From: Mycobacterium neglectum
GTDB lineage: Bacteria > Actinomycetota > Actinomycetes > Mycobacteriales > Mycobacteriaceae
Direction of reading: 5' to 3'
DNA length: 64,000 bases
NCBI RefSeq assembly: GCF_002591975.1
Contig: NZ_NVQE01000015.1
Span: 1 to 64,000 of the forward strand
Within the stretch, counting starts at the first letter, position 1. Each line of letters begins with the position of its first letter. Both the position numbers and the translations under genes were made by a program. Below, piece after piece: positions 1 to 8,392 of this stretch. The notes beneath the pieces were generated by a model. That model ran no database searches. It worked only from the letters and a program-made list of their open reading frames with translations, and was not told the origin of the DNA.

Positions 1-61
1 CCCTTGGTTCCCTTCGTCAGCCTGAATGCTTCGCAACTTTCAGACTTCGGAAGACCAAGGG
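1..61. repeat. 8-bp inverted repeat at the left window edge
   Basis: CCCTTGGT at 1-8 is exactly repeated in inverted form as ACCAAGGG at 54-61. The 45 bases between them show no convincing further pairing and there is no T-run. It could be part of a terminator for the gene ending at 98 or of a gene lying outside the window. The left side is cut by the window edge, so the arm could be longer. Confidence 0.25.
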
Positions 62-97
62 CCTCCCCATGCAGCGACACGCCCTACGAGAGCGAAA

Positions 98-3000
98 TCA
101 CAACTGCCCCATTAAAATCGAAGAGCCGCTTTGACCGCGGACCGCCCACAGGGGGAATTCGTACTGACTGAATTGCGCGAGGTGGCGTTCAATGCCTACG
201 CGCATCGCGTCGCGGCCCACAACTGGGTCGCCGCTGAGCCGTCGATGGTCGCCGTAGACGAATTGTTCTGAGTAAAAGGCGATGGCGCCCGCAGCGTCAT
301 GTGCCCTCATCGTGGCGAAGAAGCCGTCGACGATCTCGGATGACTCGTTTCGAATGGCAAGCCGGCTGGATTGCGCCCGCGTCAACTCCTCGGCGTAGGC
401 AAAAGCGCCGGCCTCGTCATCGGAGTCGAACTCGCATATCGAGGTGAAGCGACCGTCGCGATGCTCGCTCGCTAGGATCATCGTCCATTGGTAGGCCTCC
501 CCATCGCGTCCGGCCGCCTCCCGTTCCAGGCGGATGACGCTGCAACTCGGGGTCAACCACGCCACGGCCGAATTCCACGTCCGCTTCGAGGCGATCAGCG
601 TGTTCAGTTCCTCGAAGCCGGCCCGGAGTTCATGGGCTGAGCGCTCGGGAAATGCCCTGCGGGAACGGGTCTTGATGCGCAGACCAGGCGACATGAGCTC
701 GCCGAACAACCGGTCGAAATCATTCTGGTCGATGGCCACCATGGCTTCGCTGGCCGGAAGGCCATTCTCGGCGAATGCCTTACCTTCGCCCGCGTAGTAA
801 CGCTTGTCGAGCTCGCGACACGCACCCTCGAAGTCGTCCTCGTCGAAGCGTGCCTCATATACGATCCGCCCGTCTTCCCCGATCTCCACCACGTGGAGGT
901 AGGCCGACTCAAATCCAGCGTCACTGGACCATCGACTCGACCCGAGCAGTAAATGCTCACCCCGGACGGCCAGGGTGCGCGACTCGACATCGTTGTACTG
1001 CGCGAAAATTCGCAGGAAAGCAGCGCGGAGTGCGGCGCGGTCGAGGATCGGGTCGCCCGTGATGCTGCGCCGATCGTCGTAAGCGATCCCGCCCGCGCAA
1101 CATTCGAGTGCGCCATCGACATCGTGACGGCGCAGAGCCGCCCAGTACGCCTGCACCGTGCGGTCCGCGTGGTTGGTCACCGCGAGTCTGGAGCGGTGCG
1201 CCTGCATCCGTTCCTCGGCGTAGGCGAAGGCCGCGTCCTCGTCATCGAGTTCGAAAAGACAACCTGCACCGAATCGCCCATCGCGCATCTCCGTCACGCT
1301 GATCCACGTCCATGAGTACCACTCACCGCCAGGCCCGATGGCCTCTTGTTCGAGCCGGGCCGCGGCTAGCGTCGGCGACAATATGCAAATAGCCGATGGC
1401 CACGTTCGCGTCGACCCGACCATCGCGTTCAAGTCCTCGTATGTTGTTCTGGGGTCGCTCACCGAGGGGTCGGGGAATGCCGAGCGCGACCGATTCTCGA
1501 AGCCGGCATTGGGATCGCTGAGTTCTCCGAACGCCTTCGCGTAGTCACCGCGGTTGAGGGCCACCACCCATTCGGTTGCCACGCCGCCGGATTCAGCGAA
1601 CAGCGCGCCTTCGCCGGCGTAGTAGCGCCGATCGAGTTCGCGATAGGCGCCTTCGAAGTCGTCTTCCTCGAAACGTCCGAAATATTTGAGGCGGCCGGCG
1701 TCGTCGAACTCCATCACGTTCAGCGTGATCGCCTCGTTGCCGTCGTCATCCCATAGGCGACTCGAGTGCATTTCCAACCGCTCGCCGCGCACCGCCATCG
1801 TCCGCCATTCGGTGTGCGGGTAACTCTCGAGGATGCGCTCGGTCGCAGCATGCAGGTCGGCTGCACCCTCGATCGGGTCACCGGTGATCCGCCGTCTGTC
1901 GTCGTACACAAAGTGTTCCGATGGAGCAACACGCAGCGCGTCGACGTCATGCGCCTGCAGTGCCTGCGCCGCGGCTTCGGCAAGCACGCTGGCGCGGTTG
2001 CCGACCCGGAGCCTGCTGGTGCTCCTCCTGACCTGATCTTCGGCGTAGGAGAATGCCGCGTCCTCGTCGTCGATCTCGAACTCGCACAGGGCTGCAAGTC
2101 GATCATCGCGTAAACCGACAACGAGAATCCTTGTCCAGGCGTAGGATTCGGTCTCATTGCCGACGGCTTCGCGCTCGAAGCGGGTAACCGCCCACAATGG
2201 AGACACCCAGCACACCTTCGCTAGCCACGATCGTGACGATGCGACCATGGCAGCGAGAGACTCGAAGCTGGCGCGCAGGTCGCTCGCCGAGCGATTGGGG
2301 AACGCGGATCGCGTTTGCGACTCGGCACGCAAGTCGGAATTGCTGAGTTCGCCGAAAAGCCGGTCGTAGTCACCTTGATTCACCGCGACTATGCACTCCG
2401 TGATCGCAGTGCCGGCTTCGGCGAATGCCGCGCCCTCACCGCCGAAGTAGCGGCGGTCGAGTTCGCGGTACGCACTGTCGAAGTCGTCGTCGAAGCGGCC
2501 CTCGTAGATGATCCGCCCGTCATCGTCGATCTCGGACACGACCAAGTCGGTGGTCTCATTGCCGGACTCGTCAGACAAACGTGACCTTGCCAACGCCAGA
2601 CGCTCACCCCGGACGGCCAAGACGTTCATGTCGAAATGGGGGTACTGCCCCTGCGCGACCTCAACTGCCCGATTGGTGACGGTCAAGCGTAACGAAACCG
2701 GTTCCTTCACAAAGGATGTCGTTGGATGTGCTGGGCTAGCCGGCGCGGCCACCCGGCCGATCCTGGAAGCTACTTCCTTCGCGGTGTACAGCGCGTCGGC
2801 GTTGGCGCGAGCACTTGCAGCCCCCTTGGCATCCCCGCCGGCGTCGAGCACCCGGCCCAATGCCAGGCAGGCGTCGGCGTGGTCGAGCACCAAGTCGGTC
2901 CCCGCGGCGACGGTCACCGCCTCACGCGCCATCGCGACCGCGTCCGTGTGGCGGCCCTGCGCGGCAAAGATTTCTGCTCGCACCGCGCGCCACGCGATCG

Positions 3001-5932
3001 CGGTCTTGAGGTTGTGGCCGGCGAGACGCTCACTTTCGGCGGCGTGACGGTCTGCTTCATCGAGCCGTCCTTGAGCAAGGACAGAGCGGGCGAGCAGCGC
3101 GGCGGCCTGCCCTGCGTCGGCGCCGACACCCAGGGCGTCAAGGCCTTCCAATGCGGTACGGAAGTGTGGTTCGGCGGCGACGGGGTCGCCCTCCATTGAT
3201 TCGATGATTCCGGCGAACAGCTCGGTCTCCATGACACCGTGCCGCAGGCCGAGATCCGCGACCACCTGTCGGGCATCCGCGAGCATCGTCCTGGCCTTGT
3301 CAGGCCGTCCCCGCAGCAGCTCGAGTACGGCGAGGTGGCGCAATGACGTGGCTTCGAGCGAGGGCGCGGCCGTCGTCATCCGCTGCATGCGTACCACGTC
3401 GAGACACCGGCCGCCCGCCTTCGGGACCGGGCTCGGTCCCCACAGTGCGGCGCCCGGCGCGGCCCCCAGCGCCGCGGTGATCTGCCGGTGATCGCCGCTT
3501 TGGCGGGCCGCGATGAGCGCCTCGAAAAGGTCGATCTCGCTGTCGCCGATCCGTCCGAGACGACCGCGCGCGCCTGCCCGAACCCGATGCGCCTTGGCAA
3601 GTCCCGCCGGATCTGCACGTCGGCCGAACTCGTCGATGGCCTCATGCAGGCGGGCCTCGACTTCGAGCAGTCGCTCCGGATCGGTGTAGACGACGAACTG
3701 ACAGCGGTAGCAGATCGCCCACGGCGCAAGGGCGTCGTCGGCGATGTGTTCGAGTTCGTCCACCAGCGGTGCGCCGGCCGCGACGTCACCCGCGGACAGG
3801 TATGCCTCGCATCCGATGAGCAGCAGATCGGCGTGTAGCGCCTCCTCGGCGGCGGCCAGTGCCGCGCCGCGAGCCGCCTGATTTCCTGCGGAGACCAGCT
3901 CGTCGCGGTCGAGGGCACGCCGCGCCGACGCCGCGTAGTGGCGTGCGGATCGAACGGCCAGTTCGCCGGACCGCTCGTCGAGCGGGCCGAGTTGGCTTCG
4001 GTAGGTGTAGGCGGCTTCGAGGTGGCGGGCAACCATCTCGTCGGAGTCGAAAGCCACGCTTGGCCCGCCTGTTTCGACCCAGCCGGCCAGCCGCTCGTGC
4101 AGCTCGGCGCGGTCCGATTTCAACAGGCGTCGGTATGCGACATCGCGGATCAGCACGTGGTGGAATCGCCATACCGGTTCGTCGCCGACGTAGGCGCCGC
4201 TCGGCTGGGCCAGCTCGAGCCGGCGAAGACGGTTGAGAGACAGGCTGACTCCCGCTGCGGTACTGCCCGCGAGGGCGCGCACGGCGCCCAGTGAGAACTC
4301 GCTGCCCACCACCGAGGCGATCTCGAGGACACGCCGATCTGAGGCGTCGAGTCGTTCCAGCCGCGAGGCCAGTAGGGCATGGATCGTCGGTGGCACCGCG
4401 ATGGCGTCGACATCGATGGTCAGTCGCCATCCGTCGTGCTCCTCGATGAGCACCCCGTCGTGCGCGAGCATCAAGACGAGCTCGCGCACGAAGAGCGGGT
4501 TTCCTCCGGTGGACGAGGGGAGTCGATGCAGGAGCTCGCCAGGCAGCCGTGCGGCCCCGAGCACGTTGGACGCGAGTTCGGCTGTCGCACGGGGGTCCAG
4601 GCCGCCGAGGTGGATTGCCTCGGAGACAAAACGGCCCACGGTGACAAGCTCGGGTCGTAGCTCACGCATTTCAGGCCGGGCGAGTGCCAGCACGAGCACC
4701 GGCACGTCGGCCGCCCACTCGACGAGGTGCTCGATGAAGTCGAGGAGCAGTGTGTCGGCCCATTGGATATCGTCGAGGAGCAGCATTAGCGGTCTGTCCG
4801 ACGCCAGCACCTCGACGAACCGGCGCAGCGCCCAGAAGGTCTCCTCGACGGATCCCGCTTCGCCGGTGGCCAGGCCGGTGAGGTCGCGCAGCAGCCGTTC
4901 TCGCTCGGGAATGCCTGCGGGAAGATCGGTTTCGAGGTCTGTTGACCGCAGCACCTCGACAAGGGGCGCCATCGCGACGGTCCGTTCGACGTCGCATCGA
5001 GCCCCGATCACCCGCGCGTCGGTCTGTACACCGGTGAACTCCGCGGCCAGCCGACTCTTGCCGACACCCGGGTCGCCGATGACGGTGACCAACCGCGCGG
5101 CCCGCGCGGACACCGCATTGTCCATCGTGGCCTGCAGTCGGCGGAACTCGTCGCGTCGTCCGACGAAGGGGGCGGCGTCGACGGACTCCGACTGACGCCC
5201 GAGCCACTGGTAGACGGCCACGGCGGCGGTGCGGCCTTTGACCTGGACCTCGCCGAGGGGCTCGTAGCCGTAGTGGCCCCGCGTCGCGCGCCAGGTCTCC
5301 TCACCGACCACGACGCGGCCACGTGGGCACTCGGATTCGAGCCGGGCGCAGACGTTGAGCGCGTCGCCGACAAGGTCGGCGTCGCCGACGCCGACCACCA
5401 CCTCGCCCGTGTTCACCGCGACGCGCAATGCGAGTTCCACCCCGTGCGTTTCGGTGACCCGGGCCGCGAGGTCGACGAAGCGCTCCTGTAATTCGACCGC
5501 CGCGTCCACGGCGCGCACGGCATCCTCGGGTCCGATTTCGGGGACGCCCCAAACGGCCATGAATCCGTCACCGATGTACTTCGTCACGCCGGCGCGATGC
5601 CGCTGTGCTACCAACCTCAACAGGTCGTGATAGCCGCCGATGACCTCACGCGCCGTCTCGGCGTCGACGCGCTCCTCGAAGCTCGTCGACCCCGCCAGGT
5701 CGGCGAACATGACCGTGACAGTCTTGCGGACCGGACCCACATCCGGTGCGTCGGACATCGACCTGGCATCGAGCGGCGCCCCGCATCCGCGGCAGAAGCG
5801 CGCCGTCGCAGTGGCTTCCACGCCACACGTGGCACAGATCCGGGCCAGCGGTGCGCCGCAGTCTTCGCAGAAGCGGGCGTCCTCTTCGTTCGTCGTACCG
5901 CACGAGGCGCAGGCGCGGCGGCTCTCCGCCAT
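98..5932 (-). CDS. Zinc-ribbon / class III adenylyl cyclase / AAA-type ATPase protein with C-terminal NTF2-like repeats
   Basis: Giant cytoplasmic signalling protein of 1944 residues. Residues 8-50 hold four CxxC pairs (C8/C11, C22/C25, C33/C36, C47/C50), a double zinc ribbon. A class III nucleotidyl cyclase domain follows (about 70-245) with all expected catalytic residues visible: metal-binding D78 and D122, purine-selecting K118 and D186, and transition-state N193 and R197. An active adenylyl cyclase is therefore likely. An AAA/NACHT-like ATPase domain has Walker A GDPGVGKS (286-293) and a Walker B-like LLLDD near 395, followed by TPR-like helices. Related mycobacterial cyclase-ATPase proteins end in a LuxR HTH; here the C-terminus is instead a series of about 275-residue SnoaL/NTF2-like repeats, the last cut short. 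The frame is open further upstream to 6076, but the ATG at 5932 lies 2 nt after the stop of the phosphotransferase gene and begins the zinc ribbon, so I chose it. What the repeats bind is unknown. Confidence 0.85.
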   Translation of the reverse strand: MAESRRACASCGTTNEEDARFCEDCGAPLARICATCGVEATATARFCRGCGAPLDARSMSDAPDVGPVRKTVTVMFADLAGSTSFEERVDAETAREVIGGYHDLLRLVAQRHRAGVTKYIGDGFMAVWGVPEIGPEDAVRAVDAAVELQERFVDLAARVTETHGVELALRVAVNTGEVVVGVGDADLVGDALNVCARLESECPRGRVVVGEETWRATRGHYGYEPLGEVQVKGRTAAVAVYQWLGRQSESVDAAPFVGRRDEFRRLQATMDNAVSARAARLVTVIGDPGVGKSRLAAEFTGVQTDARVIGARCDVERTVAMAPLVEVLRSTDLETDLPAGIPERERLLRDLTGLATGEAGSVEETFWALRRFVEVLASDRPLMLLLDDIQWADTLLLDFIEHLVEWAADVPVLVLALARPEMRELRPELVTVGRFVSEAIHLGGLDPRATAELASNVLGAARLPGELLHRLPSSTGGNPLFVRELVLMLAHDGVLIEEHDGWRLTIDVDAIAVPPTIHALLASRLERLDASDRRVLEIASVVGSEFSLGAVRALAGSTAAGVSLSLNRLRRLELAQPSGAYVGDEPVWRFHHVLIRDVAYRRLLKSDRAELHERLAGWVETGGPSVAFDSDEMVARHLEAAYTYRSQLGPLDERSGELAVRSARHYAASARRALDRDELVSAGNQAARGAALAAAEEALHADLLLIGCEAYLSAGDVAAGAPLVDELEHIADDALAPWAICYRCQFVVYTDPERLLEVEARLHEAIDEFGRRADPAGLAKAHRVRAGARGRLGRIGDSEIDLFEALIAARQSGDHRQITAALGAAPGAALWGPSPVPKAGGRCLDVVRMQRMTTAAPSLEATSLRHLAVLELLRGRPDKARTMLADARQVVADLGLRHGVMETELFAGIIESMEGDPVAAEPHFRTALEGLDALGVGADAGQAAALLARSVLAQGRLDEADRHAAESERLAGHNLKTAIAWRAVRAEIFAAQGRHTDAVAMAREAVTVAAGTDLVLDHADACLALGRVLDAGGDAKGAASARANADALYTAKEVASRIGRVAAPASPAHPTTSFVKEPVSLRLTVTNRAVEVAQGQYPHFDMNVLAVRGERLALARSRLSDESGNETTDLVVSEIDDDGRIIYEGRFDDDFDSAYRELDRRYFGGEGAAFAEAGTAITECIVAVNQGDYDRLFGELSNSDLRAESQTRSAFPNRSASDLRASFESLAAMVASSRSWLAKVCWVSPLWAVTRFEREAVGNETESYAWTRILVVGLRDDRLAALCEFEIDDEDAAFSYAEDQVRRSTSRLRVGNRASVLAEAAAQALQAHDVDALRVAPSEHFVYDDRRRITGDPIEGAADLHAATERILESYPHTEWRTMAVRGERLEMHSSRLWDDDGNEAITLNVMEFDDAGRLKYFGRFEEDDFEGAYRELDRRYYAGEGALFAESGGVATEWVVALNRGDYAKAFGELSDPNAGFENRSRSAFPDPSVSDPRTTYEDLNAMVGSTRTWPSAICILSPTLAAARLEQEAIGPGGEWYSWTWISVTEMRDGRFGAGCLFELDDEDAAFAYAEERMQAHRSRLAVTNHADRTVQAYWAALRRHDVDGALECCAGGIAYDDRRSITGDPILDRAALRAAFLRIFAQYNDVESRTLAVRGEHLLLGSSRWSSDAGFESAYLHVVEIGEDGRIVYEARFDEDDFEGACRELDKRYYAGEGKAFAENGLPASEAMVAIDQNDFDRLFGELMSPGLRIKTRSRRAFPERSAHELRAGFEELNTLIASKRTWNSAVAWLTPSCSVIRLEREAAGRDGEAYQWTMILASEHRDGRFTSICEFDSDDEAGAFAYAEELTRAQSSRLAIRNESSEIVDGFFATMRAHDAAGAIAFYSEQFVYGDHRRLSGDPVVGRDAMRVGIERHLAQFSQYEFPLWAVRGQSGSSILMGQL
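130..2697 (-). repeat. Tandem array of about 275-residue (825-bp) coding repeats
   Basis: Within the 3' half of the cyclase gene four related units follow each other. Unit 1 (about 2697-2020) lacks roughly 50 residues near its start. Unit 2 (about 2017-1195) and unit 3 (about 1192-373) are complete. Unit 4 (about 372-130) stops after about 80 residues. Diagnostic repeated strings are SRLxVxN at the unit start, YDDRRxITGDPI, AVRGExL, RELDxRYYAGEG, SRxAFPxxS and DDEDAAFAYAEE at the unit end. Each unit probably contains two NTF2-like folds. Confidence 0.8.
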
Positions 5933-5934
5933 CG

Positions 5935-7002
5935 TCAGTCCGGTCTCAGCGCTAACGCGTCGTGGTCGTCGATTGCCGTCGCTGCGCCGATGAACATTGT
6001 GCGCAGCAGCGCCAATTGGCGGTCGTTGGCGATGTCGATCTGGCCGGAGCCGATGACGGGATAGACGAAGCACCATGCCGTGATGAGCCGATAGTCGCGC
6101 CGCAGTTGGTCTCGGGGGTAATCGATTCCGCGCTCGGCGAGACGCTGGGCATATCTTTCGAGAAGGTCACCCTCACAGCTGCGCCTGGTCACGGCCGTGA
6201 GGCTTTGGCTCAAGAAATAGGCCACATCGAAGGCACCACGACCCTTTGCCGTGATCTGCCAGTCCAGCGCGCTCACCCGCGCATCGGCGGGGCCGATGGC
6301 GAAGAACAGTTGGTCGAGTCGCAGATCGCCGTGCAGGAACGTGAGCGGTGGGCGGCTGATTTCCGCCATGAACCACGGCATCAGTGACGGCAGCCGTTCG
6401 CCGAAATCACGCATCGCCGGCGACATGTCGTAGCCGACGCGGTCGACGAACACCGGCCACGCCGCCTGGTAAGTGTCAGCCACCACCGTTGAGAATGGGG
6501 GAGTGTTATGGGTCTTCAGCCATGGAAGCGACGCGAGGCGGTCGTTGTCCCACCAGTAGGCGTGGTGGCCGGCGATGCCGTCGATGACCGTCTCGGCGTC
6601 CGACACGCTGCACCCGACGATCTGGTCGGCGTTGCGGAGCCGCCCCAGATCCTCGAGAACCAGCACGAAATCGTGTGTCGCTTCGTCAAAGGCGGCAAAG
6701 TACGGCTGGGCCGGCCGCAGCGGATTCTTGACCCCGATCTCCTGATAGAAGCGGATTTCGCGTAGGTAGAACTCAGCGGCTTCGCAGAGGTTCACCCGCG
6801 CCGTGACGTCCAGTGTCGGCAGCTTGACGACAACTGTCCGCGGCAGGTCGGGGGCACCGTCGAGATGCACGCGAAACAGTCGGCCGAGCAATCCGTATCC
6901 GATGCCGATCTGTTCGATCTTGCACACCCGCACATCGGAATTAAGCACTTCGCTCAACCAATCAGGAGTAATGCCCAAGGGATCCAGCGGGATAGTCGGC
7001 AT
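5935..7002 (-). CDS. Phosphotransferase-family (APH/EcKL-like) protein
   Basis: Predicted 355-residue soluble protein with an aminoglycoside-phosphotransferase-like kinase fold. Signatures are VVVKLPT (nucleotide-binding Lys) near residue 60, the catalytic-loop string LHGDLRLDQLFF near 235 and ALDWQ near 260, equivalent to HxDxxxxN and DxD/DFG. In the usual motif the eighth position after H is Asn; here it is Gln. The overall pattern is closest to the ecdysteroid-kinase-like branch common in actinobacteria; the substrate is unknown. The frame is open to 7041, but GGGGAGG at 7011-7017 sits 8 nt before the ATG at 7002, so I prefer that start; the ATG at 7008 is only 2 nt from it. The gene ends 2 nt before the cyclase start, so the two are probably co-translated. 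Confidence 0.75.
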   Translation of the reverse strand: MPTIPLDPLGITPDWLSEVLNSDVRVCKIEQIGIGYGLLGRLFRVHLDGAPDLPRTVVVKLPTLDVTARVNLCEAAEFYLREIRFYQEIGVKNPLRPAQPYFAAFDEATHDFVLVLEDLGRLRNADQIVGCSVSDAETVIDGIAGHHAYWWDNDRLASLPWLKTHNTPPFSTVVADTYQAAWPVFVDRVGYDMSPAMRDFGERLPSLMPWFMAEISRPPLTFLHGDLRLDQLFFAIGPADARVSALDWQITAKGRGAFDVAYFLSQSLTAVTRRSCEGDLLERYAQRLAERGIDYPRDQLRRDYRLITAWCFVYPVIGSGQIDIANDRQLALLRTMFIGAATAIDDHDALALRPD

Positions 7003-7084
7003 CCGCATCGCCTCCCCGTGACCTGCCTGCGTGCGAGCCAATCGTATTCGATCAGCGGCCTATCGCAGCGAATTTACGACGCTG

Positions 7085-8356
7085 TCATCCGCTTTGCGCG
7101 GGGGCGGGTGTCTTCGCAGGATCCTTCATCCACACCGGGTCGATGCCGTCGTCCAACCGGTTCTCGGACTTCGCGTCGAGGTAGCGGAAATACAGTACGC
7201 AGAACACCACGATCAGCATCAGACACCAGCCGTAGGTGAACTTCATGTACTCGAGGAAGCGACCAGTCGTCGGCCAATGCCCGAGAAGCCATTTGTCGGC
7301 GCTCATGAACCCGTAGATCGCCAGCCATGCCGGCCAATTGCGGAGCACCGAGTTTCGCAGCACCACCGTCATCAGGAAGGGGAACAACATCATCGAGTAG
7401 TAGCCCTGGCCCAGTGACGACACCAGGAACGACATGATCAGCAGCACACCGGAAGAGGTCAGCATCCAGAACAGCGGATCACGGGTCCGGTAGTACTTGT
7501 AAAGCAGCCACAGGGACACCACCGCGAGCACGACGAAGGCCAACCGCAGCAACAGTGTCAGCCAGACCGGCAGGCCGTAGTACAGGGCGTTGCCCGAAAT
7601 CGAACTGTTGAAGTAGTCGCGCGTCGTGAAGATGTATTCGGCGGTGCGGGTGACGAAGCTCATCGGGTCTTTGACCAGCGGCCAGGCGGCGAGATTGAAC
7701 GCGACCGGTACTCCGAACGCCGGGATCAACGCCCGCCACTGTCGGTTCAGCAGCGGAAGCAACAGCAGCGGCGCCAGCAGAGGTTTGACTACCAGCGTCA
7801 GACCGATGGCTGTCCCGGCCAACCACTCGTGGTTGCGGTTCCCGTCGAGCAGCCATCGGAAGAACAGCACCTCGAGCAGCAGGATGCAGCCGTTGATATT
7901 GCCGAAAACCAGTGTGTTGACGACGCTTTCGCTGATGAACATCGCGGCCAGGAGGGCGGGCAGTGCGACCGAGTCGAATTTGAAACCGAACAGCCGAATC
8001 AGGAGGTACGCGGCCAGAATGATCGCGATCGTGTTGAAGGTGATGAACCAGTACCGCGACGCATCGACGGGGAGGTAGCCGAACGGCGCCATGATCAGCG
8101 TGCCGCCGGGCGGGTAGAGATAGTGCGGGTCGACGTGGTTGAAGTTCTCGTTGTAGATGTCCCAGCCCATTTTGAAATTCACGACGGCTCGGTACACCGG
8201 TCCGTAGTCGTCGGTGATGTAGCCATTGGTGGCCAGGACGTAGCTGCGATGAATGATGAACAGGATGGCCAGCGGCCACAGGATCGACCGCAACACCGTG
8301 GCCAGACCCGGCGGGGAGGTGCGGGGCCGGAAAGCGGCCAGAACAAGATCGCGCAC
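7085..8356 (-). CDS. aftC: Alpha-(1,3)-arabinofuranosyltransferase AftC
   Basis: Multi-spanning GT-C glycosyltransferase of 423 residues (GT87/DUF2029-like) that adds branching alpha-1,3-arabinofuranose from decaprenyl-phosphoryl-arabinose to arabinogalactan and lipoarabinomannan outside the membrane. About ten hydrophobic segments are visible. The first periplasmic loop carries the acidic ITDDYGPVYRAV motif near residue 47, where GT-C enzymes place their catalytic Asp. The short cytoplasmic tail ends in KDPAKTPAPAQSG. It starts with GTG at 8356. Its position next to a TAP-like hydrolase and RibD-type reductase matches Rv2671-Rv2673 in M. tuberculosis, which supports the name. The hydrolase gene lies 36 bp upstream on the same strand. 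Confidence 0.9.
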   Translation of the reverse strand: MRDLVLAAFRPRTSPPGLATVLRSILWPLAILFIIHRSYVLATNGYITDDYGPVYRAVVNFKMGWDIYNENFNHVDPHYLYPPGGTLIMAPFGYLPVDASRYWFITFNTIAIILAAYLLIRLFGFKFDSVALPALLAAMFISESVVNTLVFGNINGCILLLEVLFFRWLLDGNRNHEWLAGTAIGLTLVVKPLLAPLLLLPLLNRQWRALIPAFGVPVAFNLAAWPLVKDPMSFVTRTAEYIFTTRDYFNSSISGNALYYGLPVWLTLLLRLAFVVLAVVSLWLLYKYYRTRDPLFWMLTSSGVLLIMSFLVSSLGQGYYSMMLFPFLMTVVLRNSVLRNWPAWLAIYGFMSADKWLLGHWPTTGRFLEYMKFTYGWCLMLIVVFCVLYFRYLDAKSENRLDDGIDPVWMKDPAKTPAPAQSG

Positions 8357-8392
8357 CAGCGCACCGTACCCGACCGTGTCAGGGCCGAGGTG

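Noticed and set aside
604..1122. Several 100-200-codon open frames antisense or shifted to the cyclase gene
   Set aside because: High-GC coding DNA opens long shadow frames; these are Arg/Ser/Pro-rich, lack ribosome sites and follow the codon pattern of the real gene.
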